Shown here: positions 17,061-26,220 of the stretch, piece by piece
Position numbering within the stretch: position 1 is the first letter of the stretch
How the letters are laid out: every line of letters begins with the position of its first letter
NCBI GenBank assembly: GCA_937901965.1
Contig: CALGSW010000016.1
Span: 1 to 64,000, forward strand
Direction: 5' to 3'
DNA length: 64,000 nt
DNA from: an uncultured Bacteroidota bacterium
GTDB lineage: Bacteria; Bacteroidota; Bacteroidia; Bacteroidales; UBA932
The notes under the pieces: model-generated
The model's database searches: none
The model's input: the letters and a program-made list of their open reading frames with translations, nothing else
Told to the model about the DNA's origin: nothing
Translations under genes and position numbers: made by a program

Positions 17061-17092
17061 CAAATCTATATAAACTTTAGAAAGGTTCCAAA
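17061..17092 (-). promoter_or_regulatory. Promoter of the metY-metX-thrA-asd operon
   Basis: On the minus strand TTTG (17089-17092) and TAGATTTG (17061-17068) are separated by 20 nt, a full match to the Bacteroidetes vegetative promoter. Transcription should start near 17055, giving a 5' leader of roughly 210 nt. Confidence 0.65.
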
Positions 17093-17104
17093 AAGTTTGA
17101 GAAT

Positions 17105-18004
17105 CTATTTTTTCATCTCCTCAAAGCCCTTGCCATAAACTCCCATCACATTACCTACGCTCAGGAATGCATCTTTATCAATCTCCTTAACTGTCCTAAA
17201 GACAAAGTTACTCTCTGTTCTTCTGACAATTACCATCAGTATTTTACCCTCTCTTTTTGTGTACCAGCCCGTAGCATCAATGACAGTAACCCCTCTTCCG
17301 CTTGGTGTAATTGCATCTGCAATCTGTTCGTACTTCTGAGAAAATATAAATATCTGAATTGACTGTCTGGCTCCTGAAAGAACCATATCCACTGTGTAAC
17401 TGGTCACACTTATGAGAACAAAACCATATATTATAATAGCTGCTCTCTCTCCTATGGAAGCCTCACTTGGTATTGCAAGAGAACTCAGAATTATAAAAAT
17501 ATCCATATAGAGAATTAACTTTCCGGGAGATATATTCCTGTACTTGTTAATCATAAGAGCTACAATATCTGTTCCCCCGGTACTGCCCCCCTGTGTGAAT
17601 GTAATTGCTATGCCTGCTCCTGAAAAGACTCCTCCCATCATAGCAGAGAGTAGTTTCCCGTTACCTATTGCAATGTCTTCAATAAGTTCCACCGGGATAA
17701 TACCAGGTAATCTGTCAAGAAACAGCGTTACAGCAATTATGGCAAATACCGTTTTTACTCCGAATCCTTTACCCAACACCTTTAGTGCAATTGCAAGAAG
17801 AACTGAATTAATCAAAAAGAATGACCAACTTACCTGAAATCCTGTGGCGTAGTAAATTACTGCAGCAATACCTGTTACTCCCCCCCCAACCAGTCCGTTG
17901 GGAATCAGGAAAAGACTCCAGCCTACTGCATACAGTAAAAGGCCGAATGTTATAATTGTATAGCCCCTGAGAGTACTTAAGACTCTTTTTGTTTTTTGTT
18001 CCAT
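17105..18004 (-). CDS. YitT family membrane protein (DUF2179), copy 2
   Basis: 299 residues. About five to six membrane segments in the first 210 residues (GYTIITFGLLLYAVGWSLFL, FTQGGSTGGTDIVALMI), then a soluble DUF2179 domain (about 215-295) with GRGVTVIDATGWYT and KDAFLSVGNVMGVYG. YitT proteins are widespread inner-membrane proteins of unknown transport role. It overlaps the end of a homologous gene by 28 bp; the shared GGGVTGIAAVIYYATGF-like and QGGSTGGTDI segments show a tandem duplication. Confidence 0.9.
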   Translation of the reverse strand: MEQKTKRVLSTLRGYTIITFGLLLYAVGWSLFLIPNGLVGGGVTGIAAVIYYATGFQVSWSFFLINSVLLAIALKVLGKGFGVKTVFAIIAVTLFLDRLPGIIPVELIEDIAIGNGKLLSAMMGGVFSGAGIAITFTQGGSTGGTDIVALMINKYRNISPGKLILYMDIFIILSSLAIPSEASIGERAAIIIYGFVLISVTSYTVDMVLSGARQSIQIFIFSQKYEQIADAITPSGRGVTVIDATGWYTKREGKILMVIVRRTESNFVFRTVKEIDKDAFLSVGNVMGVYGKGFEEMKK

Positions 18005-18879
18005 AATAGCTTCCCGTCTTTAATCTGATCAAAACCCTGTCCGTAGACACTCATAACAGCAGAGACAGATATAAATGCATCTTTATCTACATCCTTTACT
18101 ATTGCACTGATATCTGCCAGTTGAGATTTTCTTATGATTACCACCAGCATCTTACTCTCGTTTTTTGAGAACCAACCCATAGATGAGAGAGCTGTTACAC
18201 CTCTTCCCATCTCTTTGCTCACCCTGTCTGCTATCTCTGAGTATTTTGACGAGAACACAAACACTTGAAGTGACTGTTTGTTTCCGGTAAGAATCATATC
18301 AATAACATATGAGAAGGAGACCATCTCTATGTATCCGTAGATAACATCTTCCAGCGACTTGTCCGGGATAAAATAGACAGAACCTATTATCACAAGATCA
18401 CATATGATAAAGACCCTGCCCGGAGACATCTCTCTGTACTTTGCTATGATGAGGGCAATAATATCCGTACCTCCTGTACTGCCCCCCTGAAGAAAAATTA
18501 TTCCTATACCTATTCCGCTCATAGTACCTCCTATAAGAGAGTTTATGAGTTTGTCCTCAATGTCTGACACCCACGGAATCATGGGAAGAAACTCAAACAT
18601 CAAAGCTGCGACTGAGATACAGTATATTGTTTTAAATCCAAATGCCTTTCCAAGTACAAGGAAACCAATCCCTAAAAGGATTGCGTTAATTATCAGATAT
18701 GAGTAGGAGACATCAAATCCAGTAGCATAGTTTATTACAGAAGCCAGACCGCTCACCCCGCCCCCTGCTATCTCATGTGGTATAAGAAAAGCTGTCCAGC
18801 TGAAGACAAAGATGAAGAGACCTATCGTCATTATGACGTAGGATTTCAAAGTCTTAAATATTTTCATCATATCTGTCAT
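17977..18879 (-). CDS. YitT family membrane protein (DUF2179), copy 1
   Basis: 300 residues with the same layout as its downstream paralogue: membrane segments to about 215 (SYVIMTIGLFIFVFSWTAFL, LQGGSTGGTDIIALII) and a C-terminal DUF2179 domain (GRGVTALSSMGWFSKNESKM). Its ATG overlaps the phzF stop by 4 nt. The two copies are clearly homologous over the whole length yet diverged, so the duplication is not recent. They may form a heteromer. Confidence 0.9.
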   Translation of the reverse strand: MTDMMKIFKTLKSYVIMTIGLFIFVFSWTAFLIPHEIAGGGVSGLASVINYATGFDVSYSYLIINAILLGIGFLVLGKAFGFKTIYCISVAALMFEFLPMIPWVSDIEDKLINSLIGGTMSGIGIGIIFLQGGSTGGTDIIALIIAKYREMSPGRVFIICDLVIIGSVYFIPDKSLEDVIYGYIEMVSFSYVIDMILTGNKQSLQVFVFSSKYSEIADRVSKEMGRGVTALSSMGWFSKNESKMLVVIIRKSQLADISAIVKDVDKDAFISVSAVMSVYGQGFDQIKDGKLLWNKKQKES

Positions 18880-19664
18880 GATATAAATAATTGTGATTTT
18901 GAGTAAGTAACAGCTTTACCTTTTATTACTACGAATGCCTCCTCAAGTCTGCACTCAAGTTCGCCTCCTCTCAGACTTATCTGTCTGGCTTGCAGAATAC
19001 TCTTTTTTAACCTCTTAGCCCAATAAGGGGCTAATGTGCAGTGAGCACTTCCCGTAACCGGATCTTCAAGTATTGTTGATTGGGGGGTGAAGAATCTTGA
19101 GACAAAATCGCAATCTCTTCCTGGTGCTGTAATAATAACACCACCGGGATTTATATTTATCTCATCAAAAATTGAACGGTTAATTTCTATGCTTTCTATT
19201 TCACTCTGAGATGGATATACCAGCATATAGTCTCTTGCCTTGTACACCTCTTTTGGTTTTATGCTCAGACTGTCAAATATCTCTTCTGGAAGTACACATG
19301 GTATACCCTCTCTTATAGGAAAGCTCATTAAATAGTAATCACTCTCCCTTTTCACAGAAAGAGGACCGGATACAGTTTGAAAAACTACCTCATCTGTCTG
19401 CAGTGTAAACTCTGTAAAGAGAATGTGAGCAGAGGCAAGCGTTGCATGTCCGCACAGGTCCATCTCAATATCGGGTGTAAACCATCTGAGTTTAAATTCA
19501 TCTCCGTCTTTTATGATGAAGGCTGTTTCAGGTGCTGCATTCTCCCTTGCTATCAGTTTAAGAAGCTCGTCAGGCATAGGCTTGTCCAGTAAAACAACAA
19601 CAGCGGGATTACCACTGAAAACTTCATTGGTAAAAGAATCTACCTGATATGAAACAATAGACAT
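18876..19664 (-). CDS. PhzF-family isomerase/epimerase
   Basis: 262 residues, a diaminopimelate-epimerase-like fold protein. Seen: VDSFTNEVFSGNPAVVVLLD at the N terminus, the catalytic-Glu region ARENAAPETAFI (about 45), LRWFTPDIEMDLCGHATLAS (about 65) and DPVTGSAHCTLAPYWAKRL (about 210). PhzF relatives isomerise small metabolites; outside phenazine clusters the substrate is unknown, and no phenazine genes are present here. It lies 1 bp after leuS and overlaps yitT copy 1, in one operon. Confidence 0.9.
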   Translation of the reverse strand: MSIVSYQVDSFTNEVFSGNPAVVVLLDKPMPDELLKLIARENAAPETAFIIKDGDEFKLRWFTPDIEMDLCGHATLASAHILFTEFTLQTDEVVFQTVSGPLSVKRESDYYLMSFPIREGIPCVLPEEIFDSLSIKPKEVYKARDYMLVYPSQSEIESIEINRSIFDEININPGGVIITAPGRDCDFVSRFFTPQSTILEDPVTGSAHCTLAPYWAKRLKKSILQARQISLRGGELECRLEEAFVVIKGKAVTYSKSQLFIS

Positions 19665-19665
19665 G

Positions 19666-22428
19666 CTAGCAAACTATATTAATGATTTTGCCGGGGACAA
19701 TAATTATTTTTTTAATACCTGCACCTGCAAGAAATTTCAGTGTGTTTTCATCTGACATTACTGCCGACTCAATTTCCGGGAGTGTCAGAGACCTGTCAAG
19801 TTCCAGTTTGAACCTGAGTTTACCGTTAAATGAGACAGGGTACTCAAAACTATTTTCAATTGTATACTTCTCAATATATACAGGGAATTGGGCATAAGTT
19901 ACACTAGTATTATGACCAAGCATTTTCCAGAGCTCCTCAGCAATGTGCGGTGCAAACGGAGAGATTAACACAACCATTGGCTCCAGTATTTCACGCTTGC
20001 TGCAGTTAAGTTCATACAGATCATTTACTGCAATCATAAATGCACTTACACTCGTGTTAAACGAGAAGTTCTCAATGTCTGTCTGAACTTTGTTAATAAG
20101 TCTGTGCAGTACTTTTAGTTCGGCAGGATTTGCAGCCTCTTGTGATACATTAAAATTATCCTTCTCAAAAAAGAGTCTCCAGAATCTCTTCAGGAATCTG
20201 TGAACACCATCAATGCCGTTTGTATCCCATGGTTTACTCTGCTCAAGCGGACCAAGAAACATTTCATACATTCTGAGGGTATCAGCACCATATTTATCAC
20301 AAACAGTATCCGGATTAACAACATTGAACATAGATTTGCTCATCTTCTCAACTGCCCATCCGCATATGTACTCTCCATTTTCAAGAATGAACTCTGCACT
20401 CTCATATTCAGGCATCCATTTGCGGAATGCATCAATATCAAGGCGGTCATTGCTTACAATATTTACATCAACATGAATTTCAGTTGTATCATAACTCTCC
20501 TTAAGCCCAAGTGATACAAATTTATTGCTCCCCTTAATCCTGTAAACAAAATTTGATCTTCCCTGAATCATCCCCTGATTAATCAGCTTGCGGAAAGGCT
20601 CTTTTTCGCAAACATAACCCAGATCAAAAAGAAATTTATTCCAGAACCTGCTGTAAATCAAGTGGCCTGTTGCATGTTCGGTACCACCAATATAAAGATC
20701 AACATCTCTCCAGTACTCATTTGCCTCCTTTGAGACAAGCGAATCACTGTTAGCAGGATCCATATATCTGAGATAGTACGCACTGCTGCCTGCAAATCCG
20801 GGCATAGTACTCTTCTCAACCGGATAACCATCAAAGCTCCAGTTCTCAGCCCTACCAAGAGGAGGTTCTCCGCTCTCTGTAGGCAGAAACTTATCCACTT
20901 CAGGCAGTTCCAGTGGCAGCCTGTCAAAAGGCATTGGAGTAGCAATACCATCCTTGTAATAAATTGGGAATGGCTCACCCCAGTATCTTTGTCTTGAAAA
21001 GATTGCATCTCTGAGCCTGAAGTTAACTTTCCTCCTTCCTATTCCCCTCTTCTCCACCTCGTCAATTGCTGCAGGAATAGCCTCTTTCACGCTCATTCCA
21101 TTTAGAAATCCCGAGTTACACATTACACCCTCCTTGGCATCAAAACTCTCAGAAGTGACATCGCAACCCTCAATGAGCGGAATAATAGGTAGGTTAAAAT
21201 GCTTCGCAAAGGCATAGTCTCTGCTGTCATGTGCCGGAACAGCCATAATTGCTCCCGTTCCGTATCCTGCAAGAACATATTCTGCTATCCATACAGGTAT
21301 CCTCTCAAGTGTAAAGGGATTTACCGCATAGCTTCCGCTGAATACTCCGGTAACCCTTTTGCTCTCAGCCATTCTTTCTCTTTCGGTCTTCTTTTTTGCC
21401 GAGGCCAGATACGCGCTTACCTCCTCTCTTTGCTCATCTGAAGTTAGCTTCTCTACCCACTCACTCTCAGGCGCAAGAACCATGAAAGTTGCTCCAAATA
21501 TTGTATCTGCTCTGGTAGTAAAAATTTCCAGATCATATTCATTTGTACCATTGACAACCCTGAATGTCATCTCGGCACCCTGAGACCTTCCTATCCAGTT
21601 CCTCTGCATCTCTTTAAGAGACTCGGTCCAGTCAAGCTCCTCCATATCGTTCAGCAGCCTCTCTGCATAAGCCGACACTCTCAGCTGCCACTGCCTCATC
21701 TTCTTTTGCTCCACAGGGTGGCCACCTCTGACGGACAGCCCCTCCTTAACCTCATCATTTGCAAGAACAGTCCCCAGTGCAGCACACCAGTTGACAGATG
21801 TCTCTCCCAGATAGGCAATCCTGTATTCCATAAGAATTGCAGACCTCTGCGCTACATCCATTGAATTCCATTCCTGAGCAGTAAACTGTTGTACATCACC
21901 GCAGGAGGCACTCACATTTGCATTCCCCTCCTTTTCAAAAACTTTAACAAGCTCTGAGACAGGCTTAGCCTTCTGCTCAGAAGAGTCGTACCAATACTCA
22001 AACATCTGCAGAAATGCCCACTGAGTCCACTTGTAGTATGAGGGATCACATGTCCTAACCTCTCTGTCCCAGTCAAACGAGAAGCCTATCCTGTCTAGCT
22101 GTTCTCTGTATCTCTGAATATTTTTCTCTGTAGTTGCAGCCGGATGCTGACCCGTCTGTATTGCATACTGTTCGGCAGGTAATCCAAAAGCATCGTAGCC
22201 CATAGGATGAAGTACGTTGAATCCCTTTAACCTCTTATATCTGCTGTAAATATCACTTGCAATATAACCCAGCGGATGTCCAACATGAAGCCCGGCACCT
22301 GACGGATAGGGGAACATATCCAGGACATAAAACTTAGGTTTGGAACTGTCTGTTACTGCTTTAAAAGTCTTATCTGCGGCCCATTTGGCCTGCCAGTTCT
22401 TCTCAATCTGGGAAAAGTTGTACTCCAT
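19666..22428 (-). CDS. leuS: Leucyl-tRNA synthetase
   Basis: 920 residues, class Ia synthetase charging tRNA-Leu. Seen: [20 protein letters not shown] containing the HIGH-type motif HVGH (about residue 48), the CP1 editing domain with [20 protein letters not shown] (about 390), zinc/leucine-specific inserts, the KMSKS motif in [10 protein letters not shown] (about 700), then the anticodon-binding helical domain and a short C-terminal domain. The length and the insert before KMSKS fit Bacteroidetes LeuS. A TACTTTTG promoter box lies 24 bp upstream. Confidence 0.97.
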   Translation of the reverse strand: MEYNFSQIEKNWQAKWAADKTFKAVTDSSKPKFYVLDMFPYPSGAGLHVGHPLGYIASDIYSRYKRLKGFNVLHPMGYDAFGLPAEQYAIQTGQHPAATTEKNIQRYREQLDRIGFSFDWDREVRTCDPSYYKWTQWAFLQMFEYWYDSSEQKAKPVSELVKVFEKEGNANVSASCGDVQQFTAQEWNSMDVAQRSAILMEYRIAYLGETSVNWCAALGTVLANDEVKEGLSVRGGHPVEQKKMRQWQLRVSAYAERLLNDMEELDWTESLKEMQRNWIGRSQGAEMTFRVVNGTNEYDLEIFTTRADTIFGATFMVLAPESEWVEKLTSDEQREEVSAYLASAKKKTERERMAESKRVTGVFSGSYAVNPFTLERIPVWIAEYVLAGYGTGAIMAVPAHDSRDYAFAKHFNLPIIPLIEGCDVTSESFDAKEGVMCNSGFLNGMSVKEAIPAAIDEVEKRGIGRRKVNFRLRDAIFSRQRYWGEPFPIYYKDGIATPMPFDRLPLELPEVDKFLPTESGEPPLGRAENWSFDGYPVEKSTMPGFAGSSAYYLRYMDPANSDSLVSKEANEYWRDVDLYIGGTEHATGHLIYSRFWNKFLFDLGYVCEKEPFRKLINQGMIQGRSNFVYRIKGSNKFVSLGLKESYDTTEIHVDVNIVSNDRLDIDAFRKWMPEYESAEFILENGEYICGWAVEKMSKSMFNVVNPDTVCDKYGADTLRMYEMFLGPLEQSKPWDTNGIDGVHRFLKRFWRLFFEKDNFNVSQEAANPAELKVLHRLINKVQTDIENFSFNTSVSAFMIAVNDLYELNCSKREILEPMVVLISPFAPHIAEELWKMLGHNTSVTYAQFPVYIEKYTIENSFEYPVSFNGKLRFKLELDRSLTLPEIESAVMSDENTLKFLAGAGIKKIIIVPGKIINIVC

Positions 22429-22451
22429 TCTTTCTTATTTGAATCAGGCGA

Positions 22452-22459
22452 CAAAAGTA
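22452..22459 (-). promoter_or_regulatory. Candidate -7 box for leuS
   Basis: TACTTTTG on the minus strand matches TAnnTTTG and lies 23 bp upstream of the leuS ATG, in the 41-bp gap after the peptidase gene. The -33 region is poor. It suggests an internal promoter within a longer operon. Confidence 0.4.
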
Positions 22460-22469
22460 ATAAAATTTG

Positions 22470-23774
22470 CTATCTCTTCAGTCTGAATTCCACAGGAAGA
22501 GTAATCCTTACCGGGACAGGTTTACCGTCAATTTTTGCAGGCCTCCAGTCCGGTGAGGCCTCTATTGTCTTAAGTGCAGCATCGTCAAGTTCGTTGTCAA
22601 GTGATTTAATAACCTCTACATCTTTCACCTTCCCTTCATGGTCAACAGTGAACTCTACCAGGACTCTTCCGCTTACCCCTCTTTCAACGGCACTCTGTGG
22701 ATATTTAAGATATTTATATACCCATCTGTCAAGAAATCTCTGTTCTCTGCCATGTAAGAAGAGAGCAGGAAACTCTGTCTCCTCTTGTCTGTATATTCTT
22801 GTTCCTCCTGCCGACTGAATTTTTTCATCTTTAGGTGCAAGAATTGTCTTTGATAGCATTCTGCTCATATTTGAAGCATCCATAACCAGATTGAAAACAT
22901 ATTCAACTGTCATATCCATTGAGGTGTAATCTATTTCACCCTCAATATCCCTGTTTGTATGGTAATCTCTGTGCAGCCCTGTTGTGAACAGAGCAACCGG
23001 TATCCCTTCTGAAGAAAATACCTGATGATCACTCGGAAAATATGTTGATGTTTTAATAGTGGGAACAGGCATCAGCGGCTTGTCCGAAACATCCTTGAGC
23101 AGGGTTGTCAGTTCTGCATGAGGCATCATGGTATAAATGTGCAGAGCCCTTCCGTCTCCTCCCCTTCCAAGCATATCCAGATTCACCATCAGAGATATCT
23201 TGTCTTTTTGTGCAAAGGCTCTGTTTACGAAGTACCAGCTTCCTATCATTCCTCTCTCCTCTGCTCCGAAGGCAGCAAAGATTACCGATCTTTTAAACAT
23301 GAAATTCCTTGCCCTTGCCATTTTGGCCACCTCAAGCATCACAGCCACTCCGGAAGCATTATCATCGGCTCCCCTGTATAGCAAAAGCGAATCGGTTCCG
23401 TCAATTTTTGTCTTTATATAGCCAAGATGGTCGTAGTGTGCACCTACAAGAATGTATTCATTCTTTAGAACCGGGTCATAACCTTCAATAATCCCAATGA
23501 TATTCTGAGATTTTAACGTATCTCCTGTGTCATTTACGAAGGAGAAGTCTTGTCCAGGGGTAGGATAAAGAAGTTCAATCTCATTTTCATTAAAAAATCT
23601 CTCTATGTACCTTGCGGCCATTCGCTCACCCTCACCTCCTGCGGCTCTGCCCATAAGCGAGTCAGAGGCCAGGGTTGTAACATGCTTTTTCAGTTCCGCA
23701 GTTCTCTCATTCTGCGAGAATAGCCCTGCCGTCACAAGGAGCAGCAGAGCTACAATCATTGATAATCTTTTCAT
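22470..23774 (-). CDS. Secreted M28-family zinc peptidase fused to a C-terminal TonB domain
   Basis: 434 residues with a signal peptide (MKRLSMIVALLLLVTAGLFS). Residues about 25-300 are an M28 aminopeptidase: VGAHYDHLGY (zinc His), GADDNASGVAVMLEVA (bridging Asp), AFGAEERGMIGS (catalytic Glu pair), NLDMLGRGGD and SDHQVF. Residues about 340-434 are a TonB C-terminal domain: YPQSAVERGVSGRVLVEFTV, DDAALKTIEASPDWRPAKID and PVPVRITLPVEFRL. TonB C domains normally end membrane-anchored TonB; here one is appended to a soluble periplasmic enzyme with no transmembrane anchor beyond the signal. The peptidase half should trim peptides; the role of the TonB half is unknown. Confidence 0.88.
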   Translation of the reverse strand: MKRLSMIVALLLLVTAGLFSQNERTAELKKHVTTLASDSLMGRAAGGEGERMAARYIERFFNENEIELLYPTPGQDFSFVNDTGDTLKSQNIIGIIEGYDPVLKNEYILVGAHYDHLGYIKTKIDGTDSLLLYRGADDNASGVAVMLEVAKMARARNFMFKRSVIFAAFGAEERGMIGSWYFVNRAFAQKDKISLMVNLDMLGRGGDGRALHIYTMMPHAELTTLLKDVSDKPLMPVPTIKTSTYFPSDHQVFSSEGIPVALFTTGLHRDYHTNRDIEGEIDYTSMDMTVEYVFNLVMDASNMSRMLSKTILAPKDEKIQSAGGTRIYRQEETEFPALFLHGREQRFLDRWVYKYLKYPQSAVERGVSGRVLVEFTVDHEGKVKDVEVIKSLDNELDDAALKTIEASPDWRPAKIDGKPVPVRITLPVEFRLKR

Positions 23775-23777
23775 TTG

Positions 23778-24152
23778 TTATCTTGTTGGCAAAACCTCAA
23801 GCCAGTAGCCATCGGGATCGTTTATAAAATATATGCCCATCCTGGGGTTTTCATAACAGATACAACCCATCTCCTGGTGGAGTGAATGTGCCTCCTGGAA
23901 GTTGTCGGTTCTGAAGGCGAGATGAAACTCATTGTCGCCAAGATTGTAAGGTCTCTCCCAGTCTCTTAACCATGTTAGTTCCAGCTGATGACCGCCCTCA
24001 ACTCCGTCAGACAAATAGACAATGATGAAAGATCCGTCCTCCGGTGCAATTCTCCTTACCTCCTTCAAACCAAGTGCTTTCTTGTAAAAGTCAAGACTCC
24101 TCTGAAGGTCAAATACGTTTATATTGTTATGAATAAATTTAAATTTTGCCAT
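23778..24152 (-). CDS. gloA: VOC-family protein, glyoxalase I-like
   Basis: 124 residues, a single vicinal-oxygen-chelate unit pair. Candidate metal ligands: His in FIHNNINV, Glu in HQLELTWLRDW, His in NEFHLAFRT and Glu in GYWLEVLPTR, the H/E/H/E pattern of lactoylglutathione lyase. The family detoxifies methylglyoxal. Bacteroidetes often lack glutathione, so the cofactor thiol is uncertain and another VOC reaction is possible. Lies 3 bp before the M28 peptidase gene and 6 bp after the PAS gene. Confidence 0.82.
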   Translation of the reverse strand: MAKFKFIHNNINVFDLQRSLDFYKKALGLKEVRRIAPEDGSFIIVYLSDGVEGGHQLELTWLRDWERPYNLGDNEFHLAFRTDNFQEAHSLHQEMGCICYENPRMGIYFINDPDGYWLEVLPTR

Positions 24153-24158
24153 ATAAAA

Positions 24159-24500
24159 CTAGTCTCGTTTAAAATGTGGAAGCTCTCCGGGCAGAATTAT
24201 CGAAAATTCTACAAGTCCCCTGACAACTCCATCCACTCGCCATGGAGTCTGGTGTATCAGCTTCTTTACTCCTTCTTTCTCAATAGTGTAGGAATTTGAC
24301 TTGCCACTTTCCAACATACCCATTATCATTCCCCATGATCGCTCCCCGTGACATTCTCTGAGGTTTTTCCCCAGAAGCTCTCCGTACTTTTCAAAAGTTT
24401 TTGCGGACTTTGAATTTCTGTAAACTACAATTCCCTCATTATCACAAACAGTGACTGCACATTCAAGTTCGGAAGCCCAGTCAAACAAATGAGTATCCAT
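24159..24500 (-). CDS. Stand-alone PAS-domain protein
   Basis: 113 residues consisting almost wholly of one PAS domain: an N-terminal helix, then VTVCDNEGIVVYRNSKSAKTF, GKNLRECHG (a heme- or ligand-pocket-like CH segment) and YTIEKEGVKKLIHQTPWR with VRGLVEFSI as the last strands. There is no output domain, so it would act through a partner. It lies between gcvT (4 bp) and the glyoxalase-like gene, suggesting co-expression but not a function. Confidence 0.75.
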   Translation of the reverse strand: MDTHLFDWASELECAVTVCDNEGIVVYRNSKSAKTFEKYGELLGKNLRECHGERSWGMIMGMLESGKSNSYTIEKEGVKKLIHQTPWRVDGVVRGLVEFSIILPGELPHFKRD

Positions 24501-24504
24501 TTGG

Positions 24505-25611
24505 TTACTGTTTATAAAAAGGGGTCTTCACTACGGCTGCTTTAAGGAGCTTGTCCCTCACCTTTATAAAAATCTCCGATCCGGCCTTTGAGAACTCAGG
24601 AGTAACATAGGCCATTCCTATTGCCTTCTTTACAGCAGGACCCATTGTACCGGAGGTCACAACACCAATAACCGTGCCGTTTGCATCACAAACCTCATAA
24701 CCATGTCTTGGAATACCTCTGTCAATCAACTCAAAGCCTGCCAGTTTTCTCTTTACACCATCTGCCTTAAGTTTAAGCATATACTCTTTATCAATGAAGT
24801 CTCCTTTTGCATCGCTGAATTTGGTAATCCAGCCAAGTCCAGCCTCAATTGGAGAGGTTGTATCGTCAATATCGTTTCCGTACAGACAGAATCCCATCTC
24901 CAGTCTTAGTGTATCTCTTGCTCCGAGTCCTATAGGTGCAATGCCAAACTCCTCTCCTGCTTCAAAAACAGCTTTCCATAGCTTATCGGCATCGGCGTTT
25001 GAAACATATATTTCACATCCACCCGAACCGGTATAACCTGTAGTAGAGAAAATAGCATCTTTAATACCTGCAATAGTGAGCTTTTTAAATGTGTAATACT
25101 CCATATCAGTTACGGTCTGGTCGCAAATCTTCTGCATTGCTTTTAATGCAAGAGGCCCCTGTACTGCCAGCTGGCAAATCTCATCAGAAGCATTGTAAAG
25201 CTCCCTGCCCGGAGTAATGTTGAATTTAGGAGCAATGGCAGAAAGGTGTGCATAGTCCTTATCTATGTTTGATGCGTTTACTACAAGAAGATATGTTACA
25301 CTGTCAATGCAATAAACAAGCAGATCGTCAACTATCCCGCCTTTTCCGTTTGGAAAGCATGAGTACTGAACCTTACCCGGTGTAAGAAGCGACGCATCAT
25401 TAGAAGTTGTGTGCTGTATAAAGGCAAGTGCATTTGGACCCTTCACCCATATTTCCCCCATGTGTGAAACATCAAATACTCCAACTTTTGTTCTCACATG
25501 ATTGTGCTCTTCGTTAATTCCTATGTATTCAACAGGCATGTTATAGCCTGCAAAGGGAACCATCTTGGCCCCCAGGGCAATGTGTTTTTCTGTAAAAGCA
25601 GTGGTTTTCAT
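24505..25611 (-). CDS. gcvT: Aminomethyltransferase (glycine cleavage T protein)
   Basis: 368 residues. Takes the aminomethyl group from lipoylated H protein and gives methylene-tetrahydrofolate and ammonia. Seen: [20 protein letters not shown] at the start, FDVSHMGEI (about 55), [14 protein letters not shown] (about 190), [18 protein letters not shown] (about 230) and [10 protein letters not shown]. The start at 25611 is chosen because it sits 1 bp after the SPOR gene stop and matches family N termini; a longer frame to 25719 reads back into that gene. H and P proteins are not in the window. Confidence 0.95.
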   Translation of the reverse strand: MKTTAFTEKHIALGAKMVPFAGYNMPVEYIGINEEHNHVRTKVGVFDVSHMGEIWVKGPNALAFIQHTTSNDASLLTPGKVQYSCFPNGKGGIVDDLLVYCIDSVTYLLVVNASNIDKDYAHLSAIAPKFNITPGRELYNASDEICQLAVQGPLALKAMQKICDQTVTDMEYYTFKKLTIAGIKDAIFSTTGYTGSGGCEIYVSNADADKLWKAVFEAGEEFGIAPIGLGARDTLRLEMGFCLYGNDIDDTTSPIEAGLGWITKFSDAKGDFIDKEYMLKLKADGVKRKLAGFELIDRGIPRHGYEVCDANGTVIGVVTSGTMGPAVKKAIGMAYVTPEFSKAGSEIFIKVRDKLLKAAVVKTPFYKQ

Positions 25612-25612
25612 G

Positions 25613-26119
25613 TTATTTTGTTTGAATATGTAATTTCTGTTTTTCTGAATCGTAAATCCATATATCCTCCGGACTAAAGTCAAGCTCCAGAAGTTTCCGT
25701 AAAGAGGCATAAGCTTCACTCACCTCTTTGTGTGCACTTGAAGCCACAACATTATATCCGTTCCGGAATGTCAGTCTGATAGGAGTATATCCGCTCTCTT
25801 TTAAGTATAAAGCCATTTTATCTGCGTTGGCAGCATCTGAAAAGCTTCCGGCAATCACATAAAATCTTGCCTCCGCAGATGGTGCGGGAGCAACTGTTGT
25901 GTTTACAACAGGTTTATCATGCGTGAGTGTATCACTAACTACAACTGTTGTGTCTTTAACTACCGGCTTAGAAGTTGTGTCTGCAACTACCGGGAAAGAT
26001 TGCTTGTATCTTTGCAGCTCTTCAGAAGTGGGCATCCCCAGTGTAGAGCGCAGCCAGTCACATCCGGTAAATATGAAAACCAGCGAAATCGCAAAAATGA
26101 GTGAAATTATTCTCTTCAT
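25613..26119 (-). CDS. SPOR-domain lipoprotein
   Basis: 168 residues. Lipoprotein signal [20 protein letters not shown] with the lipobox at residues 17-20, a Thr/Val/Pro-rich linker (about 50-82), and a C-terminal SPOR domain (about 85-160): [20 protein letters not shown] and [24 protein letters not shown] domains bind denuded peptidoglycan at division sites, so an outer-membrane-tethered septal role is likely. First gene of the minus-strand run that continues through gcvT. Confidence 0.88.
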   Translation of the reverse strand: MKRIISLIFAISLVFIFTGCDWLRSTLGMPTSEELQRYKQSFPVVADTTSKPVVKDTTVVVSDTLTHDKPVVNTTVAPAPSAEARFYVIAGSFSDAANADKMALYLKESGYTPIRLTFRNGYNVVASSAHKEVSEAYASLRKLLELDFSPEDIWIYDSEKQKLHIQTK

Positions 26120-26152
26120 AATCTTCTAGAGTTTAGAAGGTTTGTAATCTTA

Positions 26153-26183
26153 CAAAAGTAACCAAAATTAAGGATAAGCGAAA
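26153..26183 (-). promoter_or_regulatory. Promoter of the SPOR-gcvT run
   Basis: TACTTTTG (26153-26160) on the minus strand is a perfect -7 box; TTTC (26180-26183) lies 19 nt upstream, one base off TTTG. Between the -7 box and the start codon, CTTCTA (26123-26128) and TAGAAG (26134-26139) form a small inverted repeat that could be an operator or a 5' hairpin. Confidence 0.5.
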
Positions 26184-26191
26184 ATTTAATG

Positions 26192-26199
26192 TATATTTG
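26192..26199 (+). promoter_or_regulatory. -7 box for the DUF389 gene
   Basis: TATATTTG is a perfect TAnnTTTG box 21 bp before the ATG at 26221. It overlaps an upstream in-frame ATG (26197), which supports the downstream start. The -33 box is weak. Confidence 0.5.
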
Positions 26200-26220
26200 G
26201 CAACACAAAGAGGATGTGAT

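Noticed and set aside
25612..25719. N-terminal extension of gcvT
   Set aside because: It overlaps the SPOR gene and has no similarity to GcvT; the start at 25611 matches the family and is 1 bp after the SPOR stop.
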